64,000 nucleotides of DNA from Plotosus lineatus (lineage: Eukaryota > Chordata > Actinopteri > Siluriformes > Plotosidae), in assembly GCA_024760905.1 (NCBI GenBank), contig CM045751.1, forward strand, positions 15,539,001 through 15,603,000, read 5' to 3'. Made by a program: the position numbers and the translations under genes. Below the pieces are notes generated by a model, which was given only the letters and a program-made list of their open reading frames with translations, was not told the DNA's origin and ran no database searches. Every line of letters begins with the position of its first letter. Position 1 is the first letter of the stretch. Shown here one piece after another: positions 19,441 through 31,179 of the stretch.

Positions 19441-20413
19441 CATGTACTGATTTTTTTTAACCTCGGGGAAAGTCAGAATGCACTGAGAAACTTTTACCCT
19501 TAAGTAAATTGCCTCAAGAACAACAATAAATTTGAAATAAATCAATAATTAAAAAAAAAAAAATTTAAAAATGACTAAAATATACATTTTACTCCAAGAC
19601 AGAGTCTCTAAGTTATATTTAATTTATTATAGTATAATATATAATAAAATGGCGTGTTTATTTTTAATTAATATGTTGTAATACTGCTTAAATGCTTATA
19701 AATTATTTGTTATAGATTACTACAGATTGTATGTTAAGTTCAGTATTAATAAAATTAAAAAAACAAAACAAAAAACAGCAAAACATGTCAGATTATATTT
19801 GTTCACAATTTTATCAATTCATGCAGGTGATGATATCCTAATAAGCCTCAATAACTCTGATGCAAATTTACAACGTTCCTAACTTTTTCTGTGCATGTAT
19901 GAGAGTTTACTGTAAAACTGTTCATTAACTCAATGCATGATACTGGCCCTCGTATTATCTCTAATACATTTGCATATCTATTTGAATATTTATTAGTTAA
20001 CACCAAATATACGCTCGTGCATGCCTCATGATGAAATGATGTGTAATTAAGTTGTTGTACAACTTGGGTCGCACACCTGAAGGAAACATACTACTTTCAT
20101 TTTACTAATTCGTGAAAATAAAATGTAATTATATGATTTTTGTTAGCATGAGTACATGAAGTAGCATACGGTTAAAGAATTCGACCTCCTGCCAAAAAAA
20201 AAAATTGAACCACAGATATCAAAAACATCAAAGTAGTTTTTTTTTTAATGCATTACAAGATACCTCTGAGTCTGCTCTATGCTTTCTGATATTGCTTAGC
20301 TGGATTTGTTTCCTCAGGACATCTATACGTACATCCTAACAGACATAATATAATCACATTGCAGCCCATGATCCCCATGTTGGCTCAGGGAGATTTTTCG
20401 TACTGTTTCGTCC

Positions 20414-20450
<37 letters not shown>

Positions 20451-21123
20451 CAATTATTTACTTCATTCTATTCAACATAGGACTAAAATTTATCTGTATG
20501 TTTATAACCCTGATTCAAAGTGAGGATATAATACAATATGGATTAAACATACACCTGTCTGTACTCTGGTAAACATCCTTTAATTCACTTGTATACATTT
20601 TTAATGAAAGTTAATTTTACTATGAGACTTATAATTAAACTGGGCATATTTAAACAGTAAAATGTGGAAGTTTTTTTTTTTAGCAGTACTGTTATTATTT
20701 TTTTTTACAGGTGCTACTCATTTAATAATCTGTATGTTAGTTTTAGATGGTTTGTTAGTGAGGGATGATTTCCTGGGGAAATATTAGGTTATAATCGTGC
20801 ATCTATGACGGATCTAGTGATCGTTCAACAGGTTTGATGTATCAGTTTACGTTTTATTTTCTTTGTAAGAAAATAAATCGAGCTATTTATTTGCACCTCA
20901 CATCTGGAATTGATTTTTTTTTTCCAGTTAGAAACGGTGCCATCAAGTAAAAATAATACTTGATCAGATTTGATTAGATTTGTATTGTATAGTTTGTTTG
21001 CATGACTGTATTCAGCCTGCTGTGATATTAGAAAGAAAGATTCTTTGTGAATGTACCTTGTGGTTTGTTCCCCCCAACATAAAGTAACTGAAGATCAATA
21101 AAGGAAAGAATTCTGTTAGTGAG

Positions 21124-21159
<36 letters not shown>

Positions 21160-21196
21160 TTTTCTGTAAACACCTTCATTTTGATTTATATATATA
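19441..21196. other. AT-rich intergenic stretch with homopolymer runs
   Basis: T tracts lie at about 20418-20446 and 21127-21156. No coding or transposon signal was recognised. Confidence 0.45.
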
Positions 21197-21247
21197 ATGT
21201 GTGTGTGTGTGTGTGTGTATATATATGTATATGTGTGTGTGTGTGTA

Positions 21248-21379
21248 TTTCTGTCTGTCTTCCTTTCGGCTTTTTTCCTTTTACTCGGGAGTCGCCACAG
21301 CGAATCATCTGATTCGCACATTTGATTTGGCAGAGGTTTTTACGTCGGATGCCCTTCCTGTCACAACCCTTTTAGCAAG

Positions 21380-21380
<1 letters not shown>
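21248..21380 (-). repeat. SINE type B tail form 2, fragment in microsatellite
   Basis: Only the tail is present: TTTACTCGGGAGTCGCCACA, TTTGATTTGGCAGAGGTTTT and TCGGATGCCCTTCCTGTCAC. It is flanked on both sides by TG/TA microsatellite (21197-21247 and 21382-21594), which indicates later expansion at its ends. Confidence 0.75.
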
Positions 21381-21381
<1 letters not shown>

Positions 21382-21430
<49 letters not shown>

Positions 21431-21502
21431 GTATATGCGTGTGTGTATATTAGTGTATATATATGTGTATGTGTGTATGTATATATATATATATAAAATG
21501 TG

Positions 21503-21541
<39 letters not shown>

Positions 21542-21548
21542 ATATGTA

Positions 21549-21594
<46 letters not shown>
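21382..21594. repeat. (TA)n(TG)n microsatellite
   Basis: A compound TA/TG array. It provided the TA target of the Tc1 element that follows. Its open frames of alternating Ile-Tyr are artefacts. Confidence 0.95.
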
Positions 21595-23143
21595 CTAGTC
21601 CTAAAAAAATTAGCATATTGTGTTAAAGTTCGTTATTTTCTGTAATGTACTGATAAACATTAAACTTTCATATATTTTAGATTCATTGCACACCAACTGA
21701 AATATTTCAGTTCTTTTATTGTTTTAATGCTGATGATTTTGGCATACAGCTCATGAAAACCCAAAATTCCTATCTCAAAAAATTAGCATATCATGTTCAG
21801 GTAGTCTAAACGAGCTATTAACCTAATCATCTAAATCAACCAATTAACTCTAACACCTGCAAAAGATTCCTGAGGCTTTTAAAAACTCCCAGCCTGGTTC
21901 ATTACTCAAAACCGCAATCATGGGTAAGACTGCCGACCTGACTGCTGTCCAGAAGGCCATCATTGACACCCTCAAGCAAGAGGGTAAGACACAGAAAGAA
22001 ATCTCTGAGCGAATAGGCTGTTCCCAGAGTGCTCTATCAAGGGACCTCAGTGGGACGTCTGTGGGAAGGAAAAAGTGTGGCAGAAAACGCTGCACAACCA
22101 GAAGAGGTGACCGGACCTTGAGGAAGATTGTGGAGAAGGGCCTACTCCAGACCTTGGGGGACCTGTGGAAGCAGTGGACTGGGCTACAGGTGCCGCATTC
22201 CCCAGGTCAAGCCACTTTTGAACCAGAAACAGCAGCAGAAGCTCCTGACCTGGGCTACAGAGAAGCAGCACTGGACTGTTGCTCAGTGGTCCAAAGTATT
22301 TTTTTCGGATGAAAGCAAATTTTGCATGTCATTCGGAAATCAAGGTGCCAGAGTCTGGAGGAAGACTGGGGAGAAGGAAATGCCAAAATGCCTGAAGTCC
22401 AGTGTCAAGTACCCACAGTCAGTGATGGTCTGGGGTGCCATGCCAGCTGCTGGTGTTGGTCCACTGTGTTGTATCAAGGGCAGGGTCAATGCAGATAGCT
22501 ATCAGGAGATTTTGGAGCACTTCATGCTTCCATCTGCTGAAAAGCTTTATGGAAATGAAGATTTCATTTTTCAGCACGACCTGCACCTGCTCACAGTGCC
22601 AAAACCACTGCTAAATGGTTTACTGACCATGGTATTACTGTGCTCAATTGGCCTGTCAACTCTCCTGACCTGAACCCCATAGAGAATCTGTGGGATATTG
22701 TGAAGAGAAAGCTGAGAGACACCAGACCCAACACTGTGGATGAGCTTAAGGCCGCTATCGAAGCATCCTGGGCCTCCGTAACACCTCAGCGGTGCCACAG
22801 GCTGATTGCCTCCATGCCACGCCGCATTGAAGCAGTCATTTCTGCAAAAGGATTCCCGACCAAGTATTGAGTGCATAACTGAACATAATTATTTGAAGGT
22901 TGACTTTTTTGTATTAAAAACACTTTTTTATTGGTCGGATGAAATATGCTAATTTTTTGAGATAGGAATTTTGGGTTTTCATGAGCTGTATGCCACAATC
23001 ATCAGTATTAAAACAATAAAAGACCTGAAATATTTCAGTTGGTGTGCAATGAATCTAAAATATATGAAAGTTTAATGTTTATCAGTACATTACAGAAAAT
23101 AATGAACTTTAACACACTATGCTAATTTTTTGAGAAGGACTAG
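21595..23143 (+). mobile_element. Near-complete Tc1-like transposon, IR/DR type
   Basis: The 1549-bp element is flanked by TA (21593-21594, 23144-23145). Terminal inverted repeats are about 197 bp (21595-21792 and 22946-23143), starting CTAGTCCT. A second copy of the CTCAAAAAATTAGCATA motif lies at the inner end of each arm, the IR/DR arrangement of fish Tc1 elements such as the Sleeping Beauty group. The ends look intact enough to be bound by a transposase, but the encoded transposase is broken. Confidence 0.95.
21920..22870 (+). pseudogene. Tc1-like transposase, frameshifted
   Basis: The N-terminal helix-turn-helix reads MGKTADLTAVQKAIIDTLKQ, then TQKEISERIGCSQSALSRDL. The frame then shifts between about 22150 and 22200. 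The catalytic core resumes with KVFFSDESKFCMSFGNQGAR (first Asp) and SVMVWGAM. The second catalytic region is degraded (FQHDLH instead of FQ.DN.P.H). The frame shifts back near 22600 to NWPVNSPDLNPIENLWDIVK (third acidic residue), and the protein ends at 22870. At least two frameshifts make it inactive. Confidence 0.92.
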
Positions 23144-23175
23144 TATTGTGTATATATGTATATATATCTATATGC

Positions 23176-23213
<38 letters not shown>

Positions 23214-23240
23214 CGAGAGATAGATAGATAGATATAATTT
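23144..23240. repeat. (TA)n and (GATA)n microsatellite
   Basis: The continuation of the TA array on the right side of the Tc1 element, followed by GATAGATAGATA. Confidence 0.9.
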
Positions 23241-23560
23241 GTGTGTGTGAGTGTGTTTGTCTTTTGGAATCAGCATATACACCTTATTTTGTGTTATGTA
23301 ATCTCAGAAAGTTTATGATCCGACATATTTCAACGACGAAGCACTATTTGTGTATGAAGTGGACATTTCCGATGGATGTCGATTCCAGCCAATACTGTAC
23401 TCAGTTACATATCAAAGACAATGTCGACATCTGCCGGCGGGAGGTGGAATAAGCGAACTCGGCATTGGCAGTACGCATGCGCCCGGTGCCTTGTCGTGGG
23501 TCACAGCAACTCACCGACGAACACAAGCGTGTGATCAATCATATACACGAGCAATCGCGA

Positions 23561-23596
23561 TGACGTCACAAGGTAACCAGTTTGGCGGCCATATTG
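23561..23596 (+). promoter_or_regulatory. CRE plus YY1-like motif pair
   Basis: A full palindromic TGACGTCA (23561-23568) is followed 15 nt later by GGCGGCCATATTG, close to the YY1 consensus. The surrounding 150 bp are GC-richer than neighbouring DNA (CGCATGCGCCC nearby). This could be a small promoter, of a gene or of an old transposon; no transcript is recognised. Confidence 0.3.
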
Positions 23597-23936
23597 ACAA
23601 AAAAAAAAAAAAAACCGCATGTAATCTCAATAGTGTATAATCTGCAAATTGTGCTGTGAATTGCACTAATCTTTTCAAGACTGTATGCATAAATTCTTTT
23701 GTTTACCCGTAGATTAGCCTGGTTGAAGGCTTTGAAGCAGGCAGGATATGGAAAAACATGAGAATCTTGGAAAGTGAATCCTTCATATCAGGTGAGATGA
23801 TAAACAGGGTTGATTCCAAATGGTTTCACTCGGCCACCCCTACTGCCTTTCTCATCACAACTGCACAACCCCCAACCTGCAAAACTGAACAATAAGATAA
23901 CCACCTACCCTAAAAAAAAAAAGATACTTATCAGAT

Positions 23937-23944
23937 TTTCTATC

Positions 23945-23990
<46 letters not shown>

Positions 23991-24026
23991 ATACACACAT
24001 GCCACATTTTTTAGATCATTATATTT

Positions 24027-24076
<50 letters not shown>
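23937..24076. repeat. (TCTA)n and (TA)n microsatellites
   Basis: A TATC tract of about a dozen units at 23939-23990 and a TA tract of about 23 units at 24030-24076. Confidence 0.93.
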
Positions 24077-24083
<7 letters not shown>

Positions 24084-25204
24084 TACATTTATGTTTATGC
24101 ATTGCTCCATTGATATAGCTTATGAGTAATTTCAGCATCAAGCACTTTCACAATACATTTGGCTTCTCTGTCATGAAGACCGGAAGTGAGAATGAAATAA
24201 TTATAAATGCTGTACACCCACAGTGGGTGTCTCTGGCCAGACACTACATACAGTCAGCCACCCAACAACCGTCAGAACTGGATGGGTGTGCACGAACGAT
24301 GGAGAGAGAGATTCCCCCATTCATTCTTATTTCTATCCGAAAGTTCCAGAAGGGGCATTATGAGTGAGTGGCAAGATTTGCAAGGTGATTCAATTGATAC
24401 AATTTTCCATCTTTTTTCTGTTATTTATGGTAATTGGCATAAAACAAATCAAAGACAGTCAGTCACATGAAACCAGAAGGATTCAGGTCCGCCTGCATGG
24501 ACCCCACTTTGAGAGACTTATTTTGTGCCCTTGGAACATTTAATTTCGCAAATATCACTTTATATATTTTAGTTTGTAAATACTATTTCAACTGTCTCCT
24601 GAAGAAGCTGAGTAGGCCACAGATGAGGCTTAATTGATTCGAGCCGCAGCAGGTCATAGGGTTACAGTGAAATACGTATACCAGTTTAGGCCCCTCTTCC
24701 TGGAAAGTACAGAAAATGTCACATGACCACTGTCAACTTTGATTTCAAGGAATGACCTGTAGTCATGTTTTGTTCTTTGCTTTTTCTTGTCCTTATGACA
24801 AGTGGTTCTTCCCGTAACTACATACAGTATAGCAACAGGAAACACCCCCCCCCATCCACCCCCACCCAACCCCCCATCTTCGGTAAATATCTTTTCAAAC
24901 ACTGTCCTTCCAAAAGCTATATCTCCATCACATTCCGACATGATCGTTGTTTTGGGTATCTGTGCCCTTTGACCCAGACCGGCATGCAGTACACAGCAAG
25001 ATGTGTGGCCTTTGTGATGTGACGGACACACAGCGGATTTTTAAAAATTGTTTGCAACAGTATGAAGAAGTCATTGGAAAGAGTATGGCAGTCCACTTAA
25101 ATATTCATCATTGAACACTTTGGACGGACTTGCGCATTGGATTCATTGTGTGCTGCATGTCTTTCCGGCTGAAGGTGTTTAATTTGATGCCAAATAAGTG
25201 GTAT

Positions 25205-25507
25205 GGTAAGTCTGTTGGGTTTTTACACCCGAGCCTAGTGGCTCATCAGACCGGTGCTTATCCCCGGTTTCCAGAGCGTGAAGCGACCAGGAGTTCAACT
25301 CCCCCTGGATGGGACGCTAGTCCATCGCAGGTTACCTTCCCAGTATATTTTTACTGGGACCCATTTACACTGCTGGGTGAACAGAGGCACACTTGTGGTT
25401 GAGACCTTGCCCAGGGGTCTTAGCACAGTGAGGGTCTCAGTGGGATTCGAACTCACAACCTCCCGATCATGAGCACAGCACCCTAAGCACTATGCCACTG
25501 GCCCCAC
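25205..25507 (-). repeat. tRNA-derived SINE, type C, copy 1
   Basis: On the - strand the head is GGGGCCAGTGGCATAGTGC with B-box GGTTGTGAGTTCGAATCCC, and the tail ends in AAAAACCCAACAGACTTACC. It is flanked by a 13-bp duplication AAATAAGTGGTAT (25192-25204, 25508-25520), showing a clean insertion. Confidence 0.9.
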
Positions 25508-25520
25508 AAATAAGTGGTAT

Positions 25521-26309
25521 ACAATGGAATTATGTTTGAGATTTTATAGGCTTTTCCTGCGGAAATGAAAGAAGGCCATCACAGAAGAACAAGTGTTAGA
25601 ACATGTTACTAAATTCGTGTCAATTCACGTTTGTATAGCTAACAAGCCATCATTAATGTTCATCAGCTCTTAAAGCTGTATATATGCGCCAAGTGTTTTA
25701 TACACACACATTTCTCTGAAACTTGGCAGATAGAATGATGTTCTTTTAAAGGTCGACTGCTTCCATCATGAGCTTTATCTTCAATAGTGATTAGGGAGAG
25801 TATCCAAGAAGAAGCCCCAGCCAGCCATGACACTCACTCCACATGTCTTGGCAGTGAGCTTCAACCACTTCGTCTGGTTATTAAGAGGACAGTGGTTTCG
25901 TTATTGAGACATTTCAAATTGTCAGATTGATGATGCTGTACAAAGCCTAATTAATTTCCCCTTTGTCTTCGCTTCAAAATGATTTGTTTTCTCCTGTAGA
26001 CAGCCCACTGCTCTTCATGTCCATTTGAAGGAAAGTATTCGTTTATTCAGTTATGGTTAACAAAATAAAAGAACCAATGTCTTCAAAGACACCTTGATGA
26101 ATTCAGAAATCATCTGATAATGTTATTTTTTGAAGCACATTTTTAAACAAAACACAATTTGAACAAATTTCTGTTCATACCTCACATTTTTTTTTCATTA
26201 CGAATAATTAACCATCATGTTTGGGTTGTTTTTAGTTTCACTGAAGTATCTGTCCACATCCAATTAATTATTCAACAGCTCAAAAAACATGTCACCTATC
26301 AGTACGAGA
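25521..26309. other. Intergenic, nothing recognised
   Basis: No convincing gene, RNA or transposon end was seen on either strand. Confidence 0.4.
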
Positions 26310-26555
26310 CCATCATGACAAGACTCGGGGTCGGACCACACCGAACCGAACATTTTCAGTACAGTATTCTGTGCTTATTCTGAGAAAACACAAAAGTGGA
26401 AGATATGGAGTTTGTGATGAAAGTGAAACTGTTGAGCATGTGCTAAGGAAGTGTCAACTCTTTATTACGAAATGTTCACAACAATGTCCAATCATTTTTT
26501 TTTTATTTATATCTGGAAAAGGAAGTGACTTAATTTTCATTTCAACAACATAAAT
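26310..26555 (+). mobile_element. LINE 3' fragment with zinc-knuckle-like end
   Basis: The frame reads TIMTRLGVGPHRTEHF, then RKHKSGRYGVCDESETVEHV and LRKCQLF. This fits the C-terminal TRLR.GHT.LN..L / G.C..C...ETVEHVL..C pattern of non-LTR retrotransposon ORF2 proteins. It is a short relic. Confidence 0.55.
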
Positions 26556-26557
26556 TA

Positions 26558-27225
26558 AGGGCAGAAGTGGCCTAGTGCTATAGGGCGCTGGATAGCTGAT
26601 CCTTAGGTTGGAGGTTTGAGTCCCACTTTCCACAAGGTTTTCACTGTTGTCATCGTCGTCGTCGTCCCCACCCCCAGTGCAGCTAACTGGGTTATCAAAG
26701 GCCGGCCATGTCTCTCACTGTCTATGGTGTGAAGGTAAGGTAAAGTCTGTTGGGTTTTTACACCCGAGCCTAGTGGCTCATCAGGCCGGTGCTTATTCCC
26801 GGTTTCCGTAGCGTGAAGCGACCAGGAGTTCAACTCCCCCTGGATGGGACGCTAGTCCATCGTAGGTTACCTTCCCAGTATATTTTTACTGGGACCCATT
26901 TATACTGCTGGGTGAACAGAGGCACACTTGTGGTTGAGACCTTGCCCAGGGGTCTTAGCACAGTGAGGGTCTCAGTGGGATTCGAACTCACAACCTCCTG
27001 ATCATGAGCACAGCACCCAAACCACTACGCCACCGGCCCCACGTCTATGGTGTGAGGTCCATGTAAAAGAACCATTGCTGACTTTCGACAAGAGTAGCTG
27101 TAAAGCCGTCAGCGTGTTTCTGCCCTGCGATGCCCTGGTGAGCTGTCCAGGGTGTACTCTGCCCTCGCCCGGCGGGCGCCAGCCTCCCTGTAGCCCTAAT
27201 TATGATTAAGTGGTTAGAGAAAATG
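26558..27225 (+). repeat. SINE type B with type-A tail, split by a type C SINE
   Basis: The head is at 26558-26732 (AAGTGGCCTAGTGC ... GGAGGTTTGAGTCCC, then CTCACTGTCTATGGTGTGA). The remainder follows from 27043 (GTCTATGGTGTGAGG ... ATTATGATTAAGTGGTTAG). The insert between is SINE C copy 2. Confidence 0.85.
26733..27042 (-). repeat. tRNA-derived SINE, type C, copy 2, nested
   Basis: Nearly identical to copy 1 over its whole length. It is bounded by the 13-bp duplication GTCTATGGTGTGA (26720-26732, 27043-27055), which is part of the host SINE B. Confidence 0.92.
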
Positions 27226-28240
27226 GACTGATGAACATAAATTAACATATTTTTTATGAATCAAACAAAAGATATGAACAACAATGTGTATTTCAATGGA
27301 GGAAAAGATTACGACACCCCTACATATTTTCCCTCATTATCCAGCATTTTGAAGAAGGTTCGCCTTATTTAAACCTGACATTTTGTTTAGTGTGACCCTG
27401 TCTGTTGAAGTGAAACTGAGCACTATGGAGAGATCCAAAAAGCTGTCTGAGGCCCTCAGAAAGAAGGTGGTGGCTGCTTATGAGTCTGGTCAGGGATTTA
27501 GAAACAAATCAAAAGAATTTGACTTCAGACGTTCCACCATCCAGGAAATAATTTACAAGTGGAGGATACAAAACAACTGCCCCCATACCCAGGTGTAAAC
27601 ATCCAAGCATGCTCACCCTAGAGCAGACCACAAGATGCTGAAAGAGGTCATCAAAAGTCCTAAAATATCTTCACGGGAGCTACCGCAGGCTCTTGTTTCT
27701 GTCAGTGTGAAAGCGCATGACTAATATCAGAAAGAGGTGGCACAAGTTTTGACCTTCATGGGAGGAGTGCAAGGAGGAAATCTTTGCTCTCTAAAAACAA
27801 CATTCAGGCCAGACTGATGTTTGCCAGACAGAACAGAGACAAACAAACAGATCTTCTGGCATAATGTTCTTCGAACAGATGAGTCTAAAGTTGAAGTATT
27901 CAAACACCAGTACAGAAGACATGTTTGGCAGAAACCAAATACAGCATTCCAGGTAAAGAACCTTATGCCAACTCTGAAGCCTGAAGGTGGAAGTGTCATG
28001 ATTTGGGTACGCTTTTCTGCAAAAAGACCTGGCTAGCTTACCACCATAGAATCCACCATAACTTCTACTGTGGATCAGAGGGGGCATGAAGAACATGTGG
28101 AACCATCTGTAAAAAAAAATAAATAAATAAAGCTGAAGTGGAACTGGACACTGCAAAATGACAATGACCCAAAACTTTCTAGTAAATCCACCAAAAACTG
28201 GCTGAAAAGTAAGTGGAGAGTTCAGGAATGGTCCAGTTAA

Positions 28241-28948
28241 AGGGAACCTGTACCTAAATTTTACAGCATTCAAAAAATATCCACTGTACTTTATTATTAA
28301 CTTTTAAACATCGTGTGATGTCAATAGTTTATTTATAAGTCCACATTTCCTTTTCTTCTATATGACATTCCTTGCTCACAAAGGTTGAGCGCGCGGACAT
28401 GTTGGCTTCTTTTCACCGAGGTTAAAGGTCATTGTGATGTAACATCACTGTCAGTCGTATAGCCAATTGCAGAATGTCAGTTTAGTTTTGTCAGTGTAAG
28501 AGCTTCCGCCGACTCTCCAATATCGTCCTCTGAGTCGTCACTTTCCTGGTCCGATTTCACTAAATGTGGATAGTCTTTCTTCAGTGGTTCATATAAATAA
28601 CCTTCTGCTCCTTCTACGAAATTGTGTTCGTCCATGGTTTTAAAAAAAACTACTATAATGTCTGTTTTTTCCAAGTTTCCGTGAGCTTGCGTTGTATATG
28701 TCAGGTATATAACCTTACGTTTACATTGCAATCTCGCAGTTCCAGTCCAGGCTTTGACAACGATATGACGTCACGGCAAATACGCCATTTAAAAACTCCT
28801 GTGCTCTGAAGCTTGATGTTAGTGAAGCCCTTAATTCGCTTAAAGCTGGTTTGTGAGAGAATATAATAAACGCCTGATAGGTGTATTGTCACTAGCTATA
28901 CACAATACATCAAATTAGGTATATGAGCGTTTTCACTACAGGTACCCT
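28241..28948. mobile_element. piggyBac-like MITE, TTAA target
   Basis: Flanked by TTAA at 28237-28240 and 28949-28952, with terminal inverted repeats AGGGAACCTGTA / AGGGTACCTGTA. Removing the element and one TTAA rejoins the Tc1 transposase motif WSSxSPNLNPIE, so the insertion site is certain. It carries one short reverse frame and no transposase. Confidence 0.88.
28477..28635 (-). CDS. Small acidic ORF inside the piggyBac-like MITE
   Basis: A 52-codon frame starts MDEHNFVEGAEGYLYEPLKK and contains the acidic run ESDDSEDDIGESAEA. The YxxEPL-plus-acidic pattern is like the first exon of a group of fish genes with a P2X7-type C-terminal domain. It may be the 5' piece of the MITE's parent or a captured host exon. 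It could equally be chance. No promoter or splice donor is proven. Confidence 0.25.
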   Translation of the reverse strand: MDEHNFVEGAEGYLYEPLKKDYPHLVKSDQESDDSEDDIGESAEALTLTKLN

Positions 28949-29338
28949 TTAAAGCCCGAATCTTAATCCCATTGAGATACTGTGGGGTGACTTGAAGCCG
29001 GCTGTGCATGCAAGAAACCCCTCAAATATCTCACAGATGAAAGAATTCTGCATTTAAGACTGGGGCAACCTTTCCTCAGATTGATGTCAGAGACTGGTAG
29101 ATGGCTACAAGAAGCATCTCACTGAAGATATTTCAGCCTAATAGGGTAACACTAGTTATTAGAGTAGGGTGTCCTAATTTTCTCCTCTATACAAATATGC
29201 ATTGTTGTTCATATGGTTTGTTTGATTAGTAAAAATATTACTTTATGATGTTCAATTACAATGAAATCACTTTTCCAGAAGTAAATAACAAGATTTGACA
29301 TAATGTGAACTTCTCTTAACAAAGAGTTATGTGAGGTA

Positions 29339-29562
<224 letters not shown>

Positions 29563-29837
29563 ATCATGCATGGTATTTTTTAATGATGTTTGGCAAAAGA
29601 CAAAGTCAGGAGTTCTAATGCAATAAGTTATAAAATATAGATGATAAAGATACAAGACAGTGAAAGAAATTGTCTAAAGAGTCAAATCTGATTTAATAAA
29701 AGGCAGTAGCAGACGTTTTATGGATAGTCTGCCAGCACAGTTGATATTGACCTGTCAAGTTTTAATTGTGATGCGGCATTACATAATTAATGTCAATTGA
29801 GGTCCCTACATAGTCCTTTGGATTAAATCCCCTATAT

Positions 29838-30157
29838 CAGGGATCACCAACGTGGTGCCCGTGGGCACCAGGTAGCCCGCAAGGACAATATAAGTTGACC
29901 GCGGTCCTGTTCACTGCTATTTTTAGGACAGGCCCACGGCTCCATAGCACCACTCTCCATTGAGCTGCATCTAATTTTTTTGAATATATTTTTAAATAAA
30001 TCAATATCTTCATTATTAATAATAACATATAATTAAAGGTAAATTGAGCAAATTTGTAATTTCAGAGGTGTGTATCGACCTGGTATCCCTTCGCGTTAAT
30101 TGGTACCCAAGAAGTCGCTCTCAGTTTCAAAACGGTTGGTTACCCCTATACTTACTG
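29838..30157. mobile_element. Short non-autonomous hAT element
   Basis: A perfect 8-bp duplication CCCTATAT (29830-29837 and 30158-30165) encloses a segment starting CAGGGATCACCAACGTGGTG and ending GGTTGGTTACCCCTATACTTACTG in part. Inner ends are inverted (ATCACCAAC / GTTGGTTAC). A fragment of the same family lies at 58085-58142. Confidence 0.8.
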
Positions 30158-30165
30158 CCCTATAT

Positions 30166-31177
30166 AGTGGGTACGGGGAAGTAAATATGTGAACAATTTC
30201 AGACACAGGGAGTGTCTGCATATCTGCACAGCCTTTAAATTGACTGCCAATCAATTTGACTTTAGATTTAATAAATGGTTTTAATAAGTAATATTTAAAA
30301 ATTGAAGTTGATGTTTGCATGCTAATATTTTTAATGTCACTGTGGGTCATATTCAGGGAACCCAGGATAATAAAATGAATAGCTGATGTGTTACACTTGT
30401 TTGTCAGCAGTGAAAGTGAACAAATTTGACCATCCATCTACCTGTTCTGAACAAACTATCCTTGTGTCACAAATCACAATTTTGCACAATTGGAGACTTT
30501 ACTGAATTTTAATGCAAACTGATTTTTTTTTTTTTTTTGGAGAGGATTTCTTATTAGCAGTCTTCTGGACTTTAAAAAAGTACATAATTTTGTAAGTAAG
30601 ATCATGACAACAATGATGTAAAGTTTTAAAATACAGAATTCATCAGTGCTTTTATTGTCACTGAATAAAATGGATAAACATTTTCGAGTTAGACTCAAAA
30701 ATCTGATCTGCAAATATGACCCTTTTAAATCTTCCAAATTTATATAAGATACTCAGTGTATAGGAACTGTGTCATTACAGTTCCTTCTGCATGCCACATG
30801 TACACACAAGATCAGGTACCGAAACTAATCACTTTTACTTGCCATTAGACCATAACATTATTACACTTCGGTTGGGTAGTCTAGAAATGCGCTTGCAGAA
30901 AGATGTTAATGTCAATTATTCACAGAAGGTGAGGTGGATACCTCTGACTATTCCTCAAGGCAAACTAAACTGTGAACTAATCACCAGTACTCACTGACTG
31001 ATGCTGAGTACAGTATATGCTACACAGGACCATAAGAAATAAAATGAATAACCAAGTGAAATTGGTCTAAATTCTATATGATTTTTGTGTCGGGAATATT
31101 GTGCCCATCTGTCTATAGGTCCACCCATATGTGCATGTGCATGTGGGAACACTGTTGTTAGATTTCACGTTCCAGTA
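30166..31177. other. Intergenic, nothing recognised
   Basis: Short frames on both strands without known motifs, and one T tract at 30522-30538. No exon or RNA could be supported. Confidence 0.4.
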
Positions 31178-31179
31178 TA

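Larger units (their letters stand above)
23241..25191. other. Unassigned stretch with short unrecognised frames
   Basis: Contains a (TCTA)n / (TA)n array at about 23937-24076 and C-rich runs near 24845. A 125-codon reverse frame at 24654-25031 and forward frames at 24122-24470 look less repetitive than their surroundings, but they match no family I know and have no clear splice sites. The sequence could be a decayed transposon. Confidence 0.35.
27247..29242 (+). mobile_element. Tc1-like transposon relic with nested insertion
   Basis: The left (ATGAACAACAATGTGTATTT near 27275) and right end sequences are inverted and about 80% alike by eye. Transposase remains, in order: SKKLSEALRKKVVAAYESGQ (HTH) at 27430; LRTDESKVEVFKHQYRRHVW (first Asp) at 27870; GGSVMIWVRFSA at 27990; and, after the insert, PNLNPIEILWGDLK (third acidic residue) at 28957. 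Frameshifts and stops separate these. The element was split by a 708-bp TTAA-flanked element. Confidence 0.88.
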
